Shown in pieces: positions 13,301 through 22,500 of a DNA stretch of 64,000 nt. The DNA comes from Siderastrea siderea (Eukaryota > Cnidaria > Anthozoa > Scleractinia > Rhizangiidae): the NCBI GenBank assembly GCA_964030785.1, contig OZ034975.1, forward strand, positions 35,615,269 to 35,679,268, written 5' to 3'. The translations under genes were made by a program, and so were the position numbers. How positions within the stretch are numbered: position 1 is the stretch's first letter; each line of letters opens with the position of its first letter. The notes below the pieces were generated by a model that made no database searches, had not been told where the DNA came from, and worked only from the letters and a program-made list of their open reading frames with translations.

Positions 13301-13823
13301 GAAAAATCTCTGATTAAAGACGGTGCCTCCTAATACAGATGAATTTTTGAAAAGGTTATGAATATGGGGGAAAAGTAGATCTTAGCAAGGGTTATTGGAA
13401 TCCAGAAAGAAAAATGTGGGTAGCCAAAATTCTCTGAAAAATGCGTGGTTACTCCCAATTTTCTTTCTGGATTCTGATAGCCCTTGCTAAGATCTGCTTT
13501 TTCAATATAGTCATAAGCCGCGCCAAAATGTTGTTGTATTAGTGGGCAAATTCCTTAAGAAACTTTAAGATTATCCCGAGATGCGCAGAACGTATGCGCA
13601 GTTACAAAAGGAGGCATCGTCCTGAAGTTCACGATGAATAATTCGGCGTATGATGTTAAGAGCAGCTGCCTCCATGGAATGGACAGCTACCCCTCAAGAA
13701 CTATTGTGTTACCTTAAAAATCCACTTAATGTATGACCTATCTTTTCTTCACAGACGTATGTCAACCTACACGAGTATGACTACAGTCTATACGCTAATG
13801 TCACTGATCTGGCAGCTGAGTAA
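1091..13823 (+). CDS. RTK-A: Ig-FN3-FN3-FN3 receptor tyrosine kinase (5' end missing)
   Basis: Single-pass membrane receptor with a cytoplasmic tyrosine kinase. Visible exons: 1091-1354, 2813-3106, 3950-4261, 5059-5346, 5756-5785, 6322-6429, 7128-7147, 7374-7632, 8024-8134, 8669-8859, 9140-9262, 10941-11011, 11488-11528, 11749-11845, 12445-12544, 13755-13823. All have GT-AG borders and matching phases, giving 791 residues plus stop. Order: Ig (1-88), three FN3 (89-386), membrane segment (about 405-428), kinase (about 480-760), short tail. Kinase marks: glycine loop GKGAFSHV at about 494, catalytic Lys in VAVK at about 521, HRDLAARN at about 628, DFG at about 648. The family resembles FGFR/Tie/Ret-like RTKs, but the subfamily cannot be fixed by eye. 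The APE motif reads AYE. The ligand is unknown. Confidence 0.88.
1355..2812. other. RTK-A intron with a LINE fragment
   Basis: Apart from the reverse-transcriptase fragment at 2125-2501, the intron is AT-rich and shows no recognisable gene or repeat. A short GCAAAAATCGCCG direct repeat lies at about 2586-2613. Confidence 0.6.
2125..2501 (-). pseudogene. Non-LTR retrotransposon RT fragment (CR1/L2-like)
   Basis: Read on the minus strand, the right part encodes palm-domain sequence of a reverse transcriptase (FIDLKK, then KLNFYGI, DWFESYL and CGVPQGS). The left part jumps to the C-terminal end of the same protein type ([23 protein letters not shown]). The YADD-containing middle is missing, so this is an internally deleted, frameshifted relic. 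Confidence 0.75.
2813..3106 (+). CDS. RTK-A exon, first FN3 domain
   Basis: Phase 1-1 exon. It opens [15 protein letters not shown] and carries the FN3 hallmarks: Trp in [15 protein letters not shown], Tyr in ITAYRVV, and the YTVKVYARN strand F motif. The acceptor follows a T-rich tract; the donor is GGTGAT at 3107. Confidence 0.88.
3107..3949. other. RTK-A intron, nothing recognised
   Basis: Only low-complexity sequence is visible, including a G-rich stretch at about 3490-3520. Confidence 0.5.
3950..4261 (+). CDS. RTK-A exon, second FN3 domain
   Basis: Phase 1-1 exon encoding an FN3 domain: [15 protein letters not shown], then ITMYTVYQR and [14 protein letters not shown]. It is closely similar to the next FN3 exon (EPxNNGAxIT, [14 protein letters not shown]), which suggests one arose from the other by internal duplication. 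Donor GTAGGT. Confidence 0.88.
4262..5058. other. RTK-A intron, nothing recognised
   Basis: A 134-codon open frame at 4280-4684 has no recognisable motif, starts inside the donor region, and is probably fortuitous. No repeat structure was found. Confidence 0.5.
5059..5346 (+). CDS. RTK-A exon, third FN3 domain
   Basis: Phase 1-1 exon. FN3 signature: [19 protein letters not shown], then [16 protein letters not shown]. The acceptor is CTGAACAG; the donor is GTGAGC. Strong similarity to the second FN3 domain. Confidence 0.88.
5347..5755. other. RTK-A intron, nothing recognised
   Basis: AT-rich, with a short inverted motif near 5517-5530 (ACTTGACAGTTTGTC). No gene or element was identified. Confidence 0.45.
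5756..5785 (+). CDS. RTK-A 30-nt exon, extracellular linker
   Basis: A phase 1-1 mini-exon encoding about ten residues (TIKHPENQT) between the last FN3 and the membrane exon. Support is a T-rich tract ending in CTTAG, a GTATGG donor and perfect phase. It could be skipped without shifting the frame. Confidence 0.65.
5987..6069 (+). ncRNA. Type I hammerhead ribozyme
   Basis: The conserved core is complete: CTGATGAG at 6013-6020, stem II GCCT-AACA-AGGC at 6021-6032, CGAAAC at 6033-6038, then a minimal stem III (C-G pair with loop AGCT), and GTC with predicted cleavage after 6045. Stem I closes the molecule: GCCATG before the core pairs with CATGGC after the cut, and farther out TGAGCCCAAGT pairs with ACTTGGGCTCA. 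The very short stem III is the form known from Penelope-like elements and retrozymes, which suggests it was carried in by such an element. It lies in an RTK-A intron, on the transcribed strand. Confidence 0.88.
6322..6429 (+). CDS. RTK-A exon, transmembrane segment
   Basis: Phase 1-1 exon with a hydrophobic stretch from about [20 protein letters not shown], followed by the basic stop-transfer WRMRKR. The donor is GGTGAGA. Without splicing the frame runs on to a stop at 6510 and adds a CPRC-containing tail. Confidence 0.9.
6430..7127. other. RTK-A intron
   Basis: The first 83 bases continue the membrane exon frame to a stop at 6510, which would give a kinase-less receptor if retained. The rest is AT-rich with no recognised feature. 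Confidence 0.4.
7128..7147 (+). CDS. RTK-A 20-nt juxtamembrane mini-exon
   Basis: This exon encodes FDAHGK and is the only piece found that converts phase 1 of the membrane exon to phase 0 of the next. It follows a strong pyrimidine tract (TTTCCTCCTTTC...CGTAG) and ends at GGTGATA. The RTK-B counterpart at 44589-44613 encodes the similar FSQHQNGK, which supports the call. Confidence 0.72.
7374..7632 (+). CDS. RTK-A exon, juxtamembrane and kinase N-lobe
   Basis: Phase 0-1 exon. It holds juxtamembrane tyrosines (PTYATIG, DYMPL), then [19 protein letters not shown] with the glycine loop and VAVKMLK with the catalytic lysine. The acceptor is CCAG at 7370-7373. An alternative AG at 7383 gives the wrong phase after the mini-exon. 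Confidence 0.9.
7633..8023. other. RTK-A intron, nothing recognised
   Basis: No gene, repeat or structured element was seen. Confidence 0.45.
8024..8134 (+). CDS. RTK-A exon, kinase alphaC region
   Basis: Phase 1-1 exon encoding [20 protein letters not shown] and [11 protein letters not shown]. It contains the alphaC glutamate in the SELELM context and the beta4-5 strands. Confidence 0.92.
8135..8668. other. RTK-A intron, nothing recognised
   Basis: AT-rich with no identified feature; a pyrimidine tract precedes the next exon. Confidence 0.45.
8669..8859 (+). CDS. RTK-A exon, kinase hinge and insert
   Basis: Phase 1-0 exon. [20 protein letters not shown] is the hinge and alpha[21 protein letters not shown] is a short kinase insert; [16 protein letters not shown] is alphaE. 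Confidence 0.93.
9140..9262 (+). CDS. RTK-A exon, catalytic loop and DFG
   Basis: Phase 0-0 exon of 41 codons with HRDLAARN, the KVTDFGMAR motif, and the start of the activation loop, which has a single tyrosine (DNIYT). Donor GTGAGT. Confidence 0.95.
9776..10887. mobile_element. DNA transposon with CCGTAAAATTCC ends
   Basis: CCGTAAAATTCCAATCATAA at the left end pairs with the complement of TTATCATCGGAATTTTACG at the right, with TA/AT next to each end. Internal AATATAAGC(C/T) motifs recur in both arms. No transposase is visible, so it is non-autonomous. It carries the nested foldback at 10435-10647 and ends about 50 bp before an RTK-A exon. Confidence 0.7.
10435..10647. mobile_element. Foldback miniature element
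   Basis: AGACTGCGAG at the left end pairs with CTCGCAGTCT at the right. The arms stay complementary almost to the centre (GGGGAGCG/CGCTCCCC), including long CG-rich stretches (CACACGCGCGTGCGAAATTTC). The reading frames on both strands here are by-products of the palindrome. Confidence 0.85.
10941..11011 (+). CDS. RTK-A exon, activation segment end
   Basis: Phase 0-2 exon encoding [20 protein letters not shown] and QSDV. The usual APE is AYE, as in RTK-B. The donor is GTAAGT. Confidence 0.93.
11012..11487. other. RTK-A intron with simple repeats
   Basis: Contains (TTAA)n at about 11313-11333 and (TTAT)n at about 11458-11482, the latter forming part of the tract before the next acceptor. Confidence 0.6.
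11488..11528 (+). CDS. RTK-A exon, kinase alphaF
   Basis: Phase 2-1 exon of 41 nt encoding [14 protein letters not shown], the conserved alphaF segment of tyrosine kinases. Same length as the RTK-B counterpart. Confidence 0.92.
11749..11845 (+). CDS. RTK-A exon, kinase C-lobe GGSPYP
   Basis: Phase 1-2 exon of 97 nt encoding [20 protein letters not shown] and [13 protein letters not shown], typical of RTK C-lobes. Confidence 0.93.
11846..12444. other. RTK-A intron, nothing recognised
   Basis: Begins with an ATTTATT-rich stretch (about 11870-11945); the rest shows no clear feature. Confidence 0.45.
12445..12544 (+). CDS. RTK-A exon, kinase C-lobe end
   Basis: Phase 2-0 exon of 100 nt encoding [20 protein letters not shown] and the end of the kinase fold, including the conserved CW...RPTF motif. 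Confidence 0.92.
12777..13232. repeat. Exact tandem duplication, two 228-bp units
   Basis: Units 12777-13004 and 13005-13232 read the same base for base. Each contains several CCAAT/ATTGG motifs and ends in a segment (TTTTGAGCG...CACGTGATATT) also present at about 62030-62106 just after the signal-peptide-like exon of the third locus. They may be relics of a promoter and first exon. They lie in the last intron of RTK-A. Confidence 0.92.
13355..13517. mobile_element. Foldback element, about 160 bp
   Basis: The arms GTAGATCTTAGCAAGGG...CCAGAAAGAAAA and TTTTCTTTCTGG...CCCTTGCTAAGATCTGC are inverted copies. The same element is present at 62652-62906 with about 90 bp of extra palindromic centre. 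Confidence 0.75.
13755..13823 (+). CDS. RTK-A last exon, C-terminal tail
   Basis: Phase 0 exon ending in TAA, encoding [20 protein letters not shown] plus AE. YVNL is a Grb2-type (YxN) SH2 site, and three further tyrosines follow. The RTK-B tail is homologous (TYVNMQEYD). An identical exon occurs at 63141-63209. Confidence 0.9.
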   Translation, partial: TYVNLHEYDYSLYANVTDLAAE

Positions 13824-14144
13824 CTTGATTGGGACAGCCGTCTCTGTCACCAGAGATCTGTATTAAGTAAAGGAAACGTATTCTTAATTGTAAACACTTC
13901 ATCTTGCTCAAGAAATTAACGAGGTTAACAAAAAGTGTACAATACTGTATTTTGCTTCAATGTAAAAAGAAAATAAGTTTCAGAAATTAAAAATTACTTT
14001 GTAAAAGAATGTTTCCATTTTGCAGCATAGTTTATTTTTTAGGTACTATTTAATATTTTGTGTCGTAGTGAGGGCCACGCAGTTATCAGTGTTTTTTATT
14101 ACTGTCAAGTGTTTACCCTCTATAAATAAAGCCTATTATTAATA
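13824..14144 (+). other. RTK-A 3' UTR
   Basis: AT-rich sequence between the stop codon and the poly(A) signal. It aligns with 63210-63840 apart from an element inserted in the latter. Confidence 0.65.
14125..14130 (+). terminator. Poly(A) signal AATAAA of RTK-A
   Basis: AATAAA about 300 bases after the RTK-A stop codon; the third locus keeps the same signal (63827-63832). Confidence 0.65.
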
Positions 14145-14452
14145 AATACATCTTATTCGATGGTTTAACAGATAATACGCGCGGATATTTTGCGAGTTGC
14201 GTAGTTTTTTCCGAGCCCCGAAGGGGTGAGCAAAACTACGAGCAATGAGCCATCGAAGCCATCGAATAAGAGATTTATTATTCCACTTGAGAAATCACGT
14301 CAAAATTTAATTATTCCAGTCCTTCGGCCAGCAAACCTGTGAAACCTGGATTTTGCAGTGCAATACATAATTTTACTGCGTAATACCGTGGCATATTTTG
14401 CGCGTTCTCTTGACCTTATATGGCCGGTAAAATGGCGCAAGAGTGGAATAAT
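14145..14452. mobile_element. Insertion in the RTK-A 3' flank
   Basis: This stretch is missing from the otherwise collinear copy at about 63850. Its left part folds back (TTATTCGATGG against GCCATCGAATAA), and it contains GAGCCCCGAAGGGGTGAGC. No coding capacity. Confidence 0.65.
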
Positions 14453-16394
14453 AAATCCTATTATTTGCATAGATCTTATTCAGTACTGAAGAAAAACCAT
14501 CTGCCATCAGGAGGTGGGGGAGGAGGAATATCGGGTATGAATACTTCGAACCCTCACCCAAACTTTCCGTACCCTCTTTTTGCTGGCTCCAGTCTCTTTC
14601 GGCTTTTTCGACCACGATTGAAATTTTTACTATTGATTTTTTCTTGCTCCCCGTCAACTTGGGAATCCCGCTTGCAATCCCGCTCGTAATCCCGCTTATA
14701 ATCTTTCGACTTCCCGTCCCTCTCGTTCCCGGGGCTCCATCCCCTCTGTCACCATATTACTAGTTATTTCCAATAACATTGTATGAAAAAATCATCTAAT
14801 GTGATTACCTGAAGAACAACGGGACTTCATAAAACTGTTTACAGGAAATATGGGGCAAGTCGTTGTCGTCTGTGGAGTGTGAATTATGTAATAGTACAGT
14901 TTACAAAGGAAAATTTACTGATTCAAAGAAATAAACTTTTCCACCATACTTCTATAAAACTCAAAGCGCAAAGTGCCGGCGCTGATTTTGGACTTTTATA
15001 ACTTGTTTCATATGCAATCAAAAGCCAGAAAATTTTGTTTCCTTTTCCTAAGAACATTTATATACTTTTTGTCGTCATATAACGACAACAAAAGACAAAC
15101 ACTTAAACCAATATAGTCTATTGTGACGACAAAGAACACTTAAATGATCTAAAAATCTAAAAGTTGGCCAAAATAAACTTAATCAATTTTATTAAACACA
15201 AGACATATTCAAACTTTTAGACAAGTCGCTTGACAAAAGATGGTTGCCATGGCAACAACAAATTCGTTACACGTAAGCTTAAAAAACACGTTGCCCTTAG
15301 CTCACTCTTGTGCACGTTTTTTTGGAACATACTTGTAGGAAAGCCACAGAGGGCCTTATGGATGGGCGTAGTACAGAGGGCCACAAGTTTATTAGTATGT
15401 ATATACTATTATGTGTTTTACCCTCTTTAAATAAAGGCTTTACTTACTTACTTACTAATGCGTGTAAAACTGCACAAGCCATGCTTCACTGACACTTTTT
15501 AGTGGAAATTGAGTACACAAATTTGATATCAAAATAACGTTTCATACAACCTTAACAATAAGGAGGAAACTTGTGTACGTAGTCTCTTCATTAAGTGTTT
15601 CTTTTAGTGTGTCTTTTAGTGCCGTTGCTATGTGGTTTCTACTCTCGTATTTATGGCTCAATGACAATTGGTCTGTTTGTGAAAAAATTTTCGGCGTGCC
15701 TTAGCTACTATAAACGCATTTTTTGGTCTTCCTATGTTACAATTAATGGTCCGTTATTGTTTCCGTGTTCCTTTCTGTTGAGTCATGATAGCGCATTAAA
15801 CTAAGTACCACTAATGTTATTTTTGTAATTTATTCATAGCAACCTTTTGACTACATGAAAGGACAAAAAGGCTTTGAAATTACTCTGTCGGGTGCAGCAG
15901 TCATGATTTTTTACCTATAGAAAATAAAGCGCTCTCCTCAAAAGCTCTTTTAGCATGTTCGCAATATCCATCTCTGTGCAAGACGTCATGTCTTCAGAGA
16001 CATCGCGTCGAATATTGATAATGGCTTTCCCGAACTTTCTCGAGAAAGGCTTTCAAGACATCGTTGCTATAAAATTGACTTAATAATTAAATTGTATCGG
16101 CCTTTAATAAAAAAATAAATAAATAAACAAATAAATAAATAAAAGGAACTAAGTAATCTTTTAGAAACCCGTCTGGCTTTGGTAAATATTTCAAGCAAAT
16201 TAAACGCTTGTATGCCTCCGCTAAGTATGCCATGGCGGAGTCGGACAAACTCCATGTACTACAGCGTTTTTCCATCCCACTATCTGCGACAGATTTTAGT
16301 AACTCTCTTTCTGAAAAAACGTCGTGTTGTTTTAGTTGAGAATTCTTCCGATGTCTGTTTTAGTTTTGCGTTTGAAGCAGGCCAAAAATATGCC
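14453..16394. other. Intergenic region between RTK-A and RTK-B
   Basis: Up to about 14650 it aligns with the end of the window (63860-64000). After that it is AT-rich with a perfect RFX-type palindrome at 15243-15256 and no recognisable gene. Small open frames here lack motifs. Confidence 0.5.
15243..15256. promoter_or_regulatory. RFX-type X-box palindrome
   Basis: GTTGCCATGGCAAC is a perfect inverted repeat matching the consensus bound by RFX factors, 1.3 kb upstream of the RTK-B start codon. A near copy (GTTGCCATAGCAAC) is at 33259-33272 in an RTK-B intron. Function is inferred from the motif only. Confidence 0.4.
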
Positions 16395-16578
16395 AACGTC
16401 ACTGAAAACACATTACCGCAATATTTGTTACAGTCGTTTGTTCTCAAGTGGAAAGTTTAATCACTGAGCCGGAGCAAAGTACGGATTGCAATTAGACACG
16501 TTTACCAGCTGAAGCATTTTAACACAAGCACATTTTCCTACAACACGTGAAAGTGTCCACTCTTTTCGTTCAAATGAG
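16395..16578 (+). promoter_or_regulatory. RTK-B proximal 5' region
   Basis: Two blocks are shared with the region before the third locus: AACGTCACTGAAAACAC (16395) matching 61791, and CACTGAGCCGGAGCAA (16462) matching 61858, both at similar distances from the start codon. An upstream ATG at 16574 overlaps the real start and stops after six codons. Confidence 0.5.
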
Positions 16579-16654
16579 ATGGTTGAAAGTGTGACATTGG
16601 TTTTACGTGGAGTCCTTGCCGTAGCTCTGGTATTAGTAGCTCTGCAGTCGGCTG
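16579..16654 (+). CDS. RTK-B exon 1, signal peptide
   Basis: [20 protein letters not shown] followed by ALQSA: a short N-region, one Arg, a hydrophobic core and a small-residue cleavage region. Ends in phase 1 at GTATGT. Confidence 0.85.
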
Positions 16655-19561
16655 GTATGTTTTCTTAACATTAATAGAAGACACATCCTTAAGTAGAACT
16701 CCTGCTTAGTAATGGCTTTACGGTAAAGTTCTGTCATTACGGTAAACATCCTTCTTGTCGTAACCTTTGTTAAAGCGGAAACGTGAAGTTTTTCCTCGCT
16801 GTACTTAAAACCTTTCCTTCTTCAAACTAGAACTGGTGCCTTAACAGTTCGATCGCGAGATGGTGCCGAGTGTGTCCGTTTTACACGAAAGTTCACTCTG
16901 AAATATTAAACACTGGTATCGTTCCGTGATGAAAGTCGCCGCTCATTGTAACATTAACGACATCATCGTTCGTCTTGTTTTCTTTCAGAAACACTCACTA
17001 TAACAAGCAAGCCTGCCAATCCCACAAAAGTGGTGATAGGAGTTAATAACATACGACTTCCCCTAGTTTGGAACTTCAGCCTTGAAGTAAATGAGACAAT
17101 TCTTACAGTCGCCTTTAAGAGGCAGAAACCTGGCGAAAGCCAGTCAACAGGGATAGCAAAGAGAGATGACAAATCGCCATTTACTTTAACCAGAGGAGAG
17201 TATAGTGTTGAATACTTGGCAATACTTCCTGCAACGCTATTGTTATTAGACGCCAGTAATAATGATGGATACACATACACTGTCGAAATATCTTATACGA
17301 AAGGTGTTCGCAGCTCTTTGGAAAGAGATGATGTACCCATAAAAGTTTTTGGTAAGTATTGTGCTTTGTTATTTATTTAGTTTCGTCAAAGTTGAAACTT
17401 TAGAATTTGAGAGAATGGAATGTAAATCCAAAAGTTCTGAGCGAGTGATTTTAAAATCAACACCGGTGCGTCATTTGTGATAGCTGTGCGTGCGCATCTT
17501 CTTTTTCTCCCGTGTAGCAATTGAGGTTGACCTATTAATAACAAATAAGTTTGCATGAATTTCTTTCTGTTTACTGGTAAGGTTAAATTTGTATCCAAGG
17601 TAACGGATTCAAAGAAACACATCGTAAAATAAGACAAGTAATAAGTGATTAATTACCAAAAAAATTAAGTACAATATAACTAAATATGTATAAATAGCAA
17701 TTTAAATAACAAAATAGAAAAAAAGGGACATGGGAAAAAAAGAAAGGAAAGGAAGAAAGAAAAGAAAACAGTACCAGGTAATGTTTGAACCAAAATTTGT
17801 TTACATTAGTTTAATATGAGCAAAAAGAAAATGAAAATACTAAGCCAGCATTAACCATAAGTACTTAAATAATGCTTATTCATAGTTTGCTTAAATGAAT
17901 GCAAAGATAGACTTTTTAATTCTTCATCCAAGTTATTCCAGATGGAAGGACCAGAAAAGTGTAAATTAAATTTGCCATAATTAGTTCTAACACGGTTGAT
18001 ATAGTAGGTCGATTTTGATGCCAGCCTAGTATTATAATTGTGTTTAGATGATATGCTTAAGACGAAATTGTCAAAGGCTTTAGGTAGTAAGTTATGATGA
18101 TACTGAAACATAAAAAGGGCAGTATGAATACTAACCAGATCCATTAATTTAATTAGGCCTAATTGTGAAAATAAAGGGCTGGAATGTGCATCTCGTTTGG
18201 AAAATGTAATTATTCGTACTACCTTTTTTTGCAAAATTGCAATAGGTTTAAGAGTTGTAGTGTAGGTGTTACCCCAAACAATTAAGCCATAGGTAAGAAA
18301 GGGATACACTAGCGAATAATATAACTGAGTAAGGATGTTATTAGTAGCAAAATGTCTTAGCTTAGATAAGATGCCAATACCTCTTGAAATTTTTTTGCTC
18401 ACTTCATGAGCATGCTTTTTCCAATTTAAATGACAATCAATAATAATAGAAATGTATGAGCATTCTGCTGGGGCAGAGGAGTCTGTTCTCAATAACGGCC
18501 TTTCCGTGTTATCGTTAAGCAATTTTCGATTATAGCTTGTACTTCAGGAGTAACTGTTGGTAACTTCCATTTTAGATGTTCATAATATGTGCTTTGATTT
18601 ATTAAGGTTTTCCCGACAAAACTCAAACTTTTGATTTATGAAATTTGGCGTCCTTCTTGTCGTCTAAGAAGGAAATCATCTTGTGACCATGCAAGTTTTC
18701 GTGTTAAATGAGGGTTGGGATTCTTTCCAGGTTCGAATTTAGGCGTTAACGCGTTCTTAACTTAAAGCCAATTTATATTTCTTTATGAATTTCTTGAAAA
18801 ATCCCGCAGTGCATTCCTTCTTGGAGATAGTAAACAGCGCAGTCAGGTATTGTTACTGTAAACAAACAAGAGGGTTAATTTCTAAAGAAACTGTGATGCT
18901 GCGTCGGTGGGGAAGTGAAACACAAAACTTTGGATTTATCAACTGAGTTAATAAGGTAAATTGGCCACCGGTTTTTTCGTTACCTGATGTTCCTACCAAT
19001 AGTGTAACTCCACCGTTCTTCATATGAACCAAAGCTAAACCAACTGCAACCTACACTGAATTCCTTGATTTGCTCTGATCAAAGGCTAACGCTGGAAACG
19101 CCACCTTTGAATCTCTTTACGGTGGCCAATTTACCTTATCAACTCAATTGATAAAACCTAAGTTTTATCATTATTGCACTCGTCTTAAATGTGTTGAAGA
19201 AGATTTTCCTGATCATGATATTAACTAGTGACGAAGTAAAATTCATGTATCTCCCTAAAAGCTGTTGCCATTAGCGTCCAAGCCTAAATTTGTTTACAAG
19301 TGGAAACAAAAATTTTAGTGTACTTAAAAGTTAGATATGAAAATTACCTATCTTTGCTTTTTGAATTTACAGCGTGCTGTCATTTTGAATTTCTGTAATG
19401 TCTTACGATTCTTAATTTTGTTAAGAAGCCACTTTCTTTTGTAGGCAACAACATGGGCATCTAAGGACGTCATAAAAAATTCAAAATGGCAGCGCGCGGG
19501 AAATTCAAAAACGAAAATAGTTGGTATTCATGTTCTATTATTCCTGCCATTAATTCAGACC

Positions 19562-19596
<35 letters not shown>

Positions 19597-22500
19597 TTTA
19601 TTAACGTGTCAAAAACTGTAGTAGCTGAGGGGAAAAGTCCCCTCTACTAACAGCGGTTACCCCTGTTTTAGCAGTTTAGACAAACAACCCCATGGTCCGT
19701 CCTACTGGAGATTCAATACCAGTGTATTAGAATACTCCTCCCATGCTGAACTTTTGAGCTTAAGGTATTCTGAATGGCTTGATGAATTTAAAGAAGTTGT
19801 TGACAAACGGGTTCTTTGGGACTTAATTAAATATAGAATAAGATCTTTCACTATCAAATACAGCAAAGAAAAGGCAAAAGAGCGCAGATCACGATTGGCC
19901 GAAGCAGACAAGAAGGTCAATAGCTACGAATTGCTCTGTAACAATGACCTTCACAAAACAACGTAAACGACCTCAAAGCTGAAAAACGCGAATATGAACT
20001 TCTCTATGACTTAACATCGTGCGTGGCTGTATTGTGCGCTGTAGAATCAACTGGTATGAGAATGGCGAGAAAAACTCAAAATACTTTTAAATGTGGAAAA
20101 AACAAGGCACGGTAAATCTGCTGTCCGTCGAATTTATGATTCCACAGGAAAAATTATCGTCAATCCTAAATCCATAATAAGCGAGCTTAGAGACTCCTAT
20201 CAAAACCTATATAGCAACCACGACTCCGAAGAAGGGGAAAAATTTGCTTCGGACTTTTTAGAAAATCCTAACATACCCACTTTAAGTGACAACTCAAAGA
20301 TGACGTGTGAATGATTACTTACGTGCGCTGAATGTTTCGAGCCAAAAAAAGGTCCCTAATAGCAAGAGCCCGGGAAACGATGGACTTACGGCTGAATTCT
20401 ATAAAACTTCCTGGAATTTGTTAGGACAGCAGCTCACAGACTCCCTGAACTATTCTTTTGAGCACGGCGAACTATCCACCTCACAAATGCAAGCCATTAT
20501 TAAATTAATTGACAAAAAGGACAGGGACAGAAGATATATCAAAAATGGAGGCCAATTTCCCTCCTTAACGTGGATATGAAAGTCGCTTCAAAAGCCCTCG
20601 CCCTACGCTTAGAGAAAATCTTACCAGAGATCATACAGGTTGACCAATATGCATACGTTAAGGGCAGAACGATCTTCGACGCTATCCACACCATTGATGA
20701 TATCATGGAGTACACTAAAATTCAACAGATGCCCAGTCTTATGGTTGCTTTGGTTTTGAGAAAGTTTTTGACTCGCTAAGCTGGTCTTTCTTATTTAGAG
20801 CCTTACGGTCCTTTAACGTCGCTGAATCGTCTATTCGTTGGGTTTCTGAATTCTACCGTAACATGTCGAGCTGTGTTCTAAACAATGGTTTTTCATCTCA
20901 GCTTTTCGATGTTCGAAGAGGTGCCAAACAAGGGGATCCATTGTCAGCATACCTTTTTATCATTGCTCTTGAGTTGTGGCTTGTTGAAATCAGAAGTGAC
21001 GAGGGTATAAGAGGTATCACCGTTGATGACAAGGAAATCAAACTTGCAGCTTTTGCCGATGATCTGACAACGTTTCTACAGGATGTCAACTTCCTCGAAA
21101 ACCTCTCCACAACTCTTCATAGATTTGGGATATGTTCGGGCTATGTTTGAAGCTCAATGCTGAGAAAACCGAAGCCCTATGGCTTGGAACTTGCCACGAT
21201 ATGGATAGTGACCAACCCCCTCTCACTGGCATTGACAAGGTTAACAAACCAATTAAAATTCTTGGCGTCTATTTTACCTACGACTAGAAGAAAAAACAAG
21301 AGCTCAACTACGATGAAACTCTGGCAGGATGGAAATGGCGGAACCTGACTTTATATGGTAAAATCCAAGTCATAAAGTCATTTGTTATAGCAAAATTTAT
21401 GTTTCGCGCATTACTCATGTGCTCCACGAAAAAAATAATCAAAGAGCTTAACTCCATTATCAACAGACAAATTAAACGCCTAGCACTAATCAGTGATTAT
21501 AAGAACGGTGGTCTGAGAATGCCAGATATTAAAACGTTTATTGATACATAACTCATTATCTGTCTTAAAAAATACATTGAGGAATACGATAGCCCATGGA
21601 AACACTTTCTTTCGTTCTTTCTCAAGGACTATGGTGGAAAATTTCTCTTGTATTGCAATTTAGCCCTGTCGACCTACCAGACCACCTTCCCAGCCTTTAT
21701 AAAGACTGCCCCAATGTCTGGTCCAAATTAGCGGCTAAACCTGCTGAGTCCCGAGACGAAGTCTTAAAACAAATCTTGTGGAACAATCAATTTGTACGTA
21801 TCATTGGCAAACCCATCTTCTATAGAAGACTTTTCTCAAAGGGTATCAGTTTTGTCTCTGACATTCTGACCATTAACGGCAAGTTAAAGCCTTAGCCCTC
21901 TTTCGCGGCCACTGGGCTTAAGCTTATAAATTTTTTCTCACTACTGGGTATTTTTGATTCTCTTCCTTCTCCGTGGAAAAGCCTAATTAACTCGAATGGA
22001 ATTTCTTTCGTATCTCACGGCCCACCTGTGATGCAACACACCCTCTATTTAAATGGTAAAAGCTTTTCGCTTGATTTGATCAACTCGAAAAACTATATTG
22101 GGAACTGGTGGAGACGATTCAAGTCTATTCTTCCGCACGACACAAATATGCAACATATTTTAACATGTTACAATTGACACTAACACAAGAATTTTTCAAT
22201 ACAAAATTGTCAATCGGATATTATTCACTAACAAATCTCTATACAAAATGAAGATTGTCAGCTTTCCACTTTGTACTTTCTGTAACTCGAATAGACATAG
22301 ACATGTATATTGACTTTTTAAATGACTACGAAATTATTTTTGGCTTAGCTCAAAAGACTCTCAATTGGACCCTTCTAAACCATATTATTATTATTTGTAA
22401 AACAGGTCTTTTACTGCAACCGGCTTAAGAAATTTTTACCTTCTTTGACTCAAGTCATCATAAAAATAAAATATATCTAATCTACTGAGCGATCTATTGC

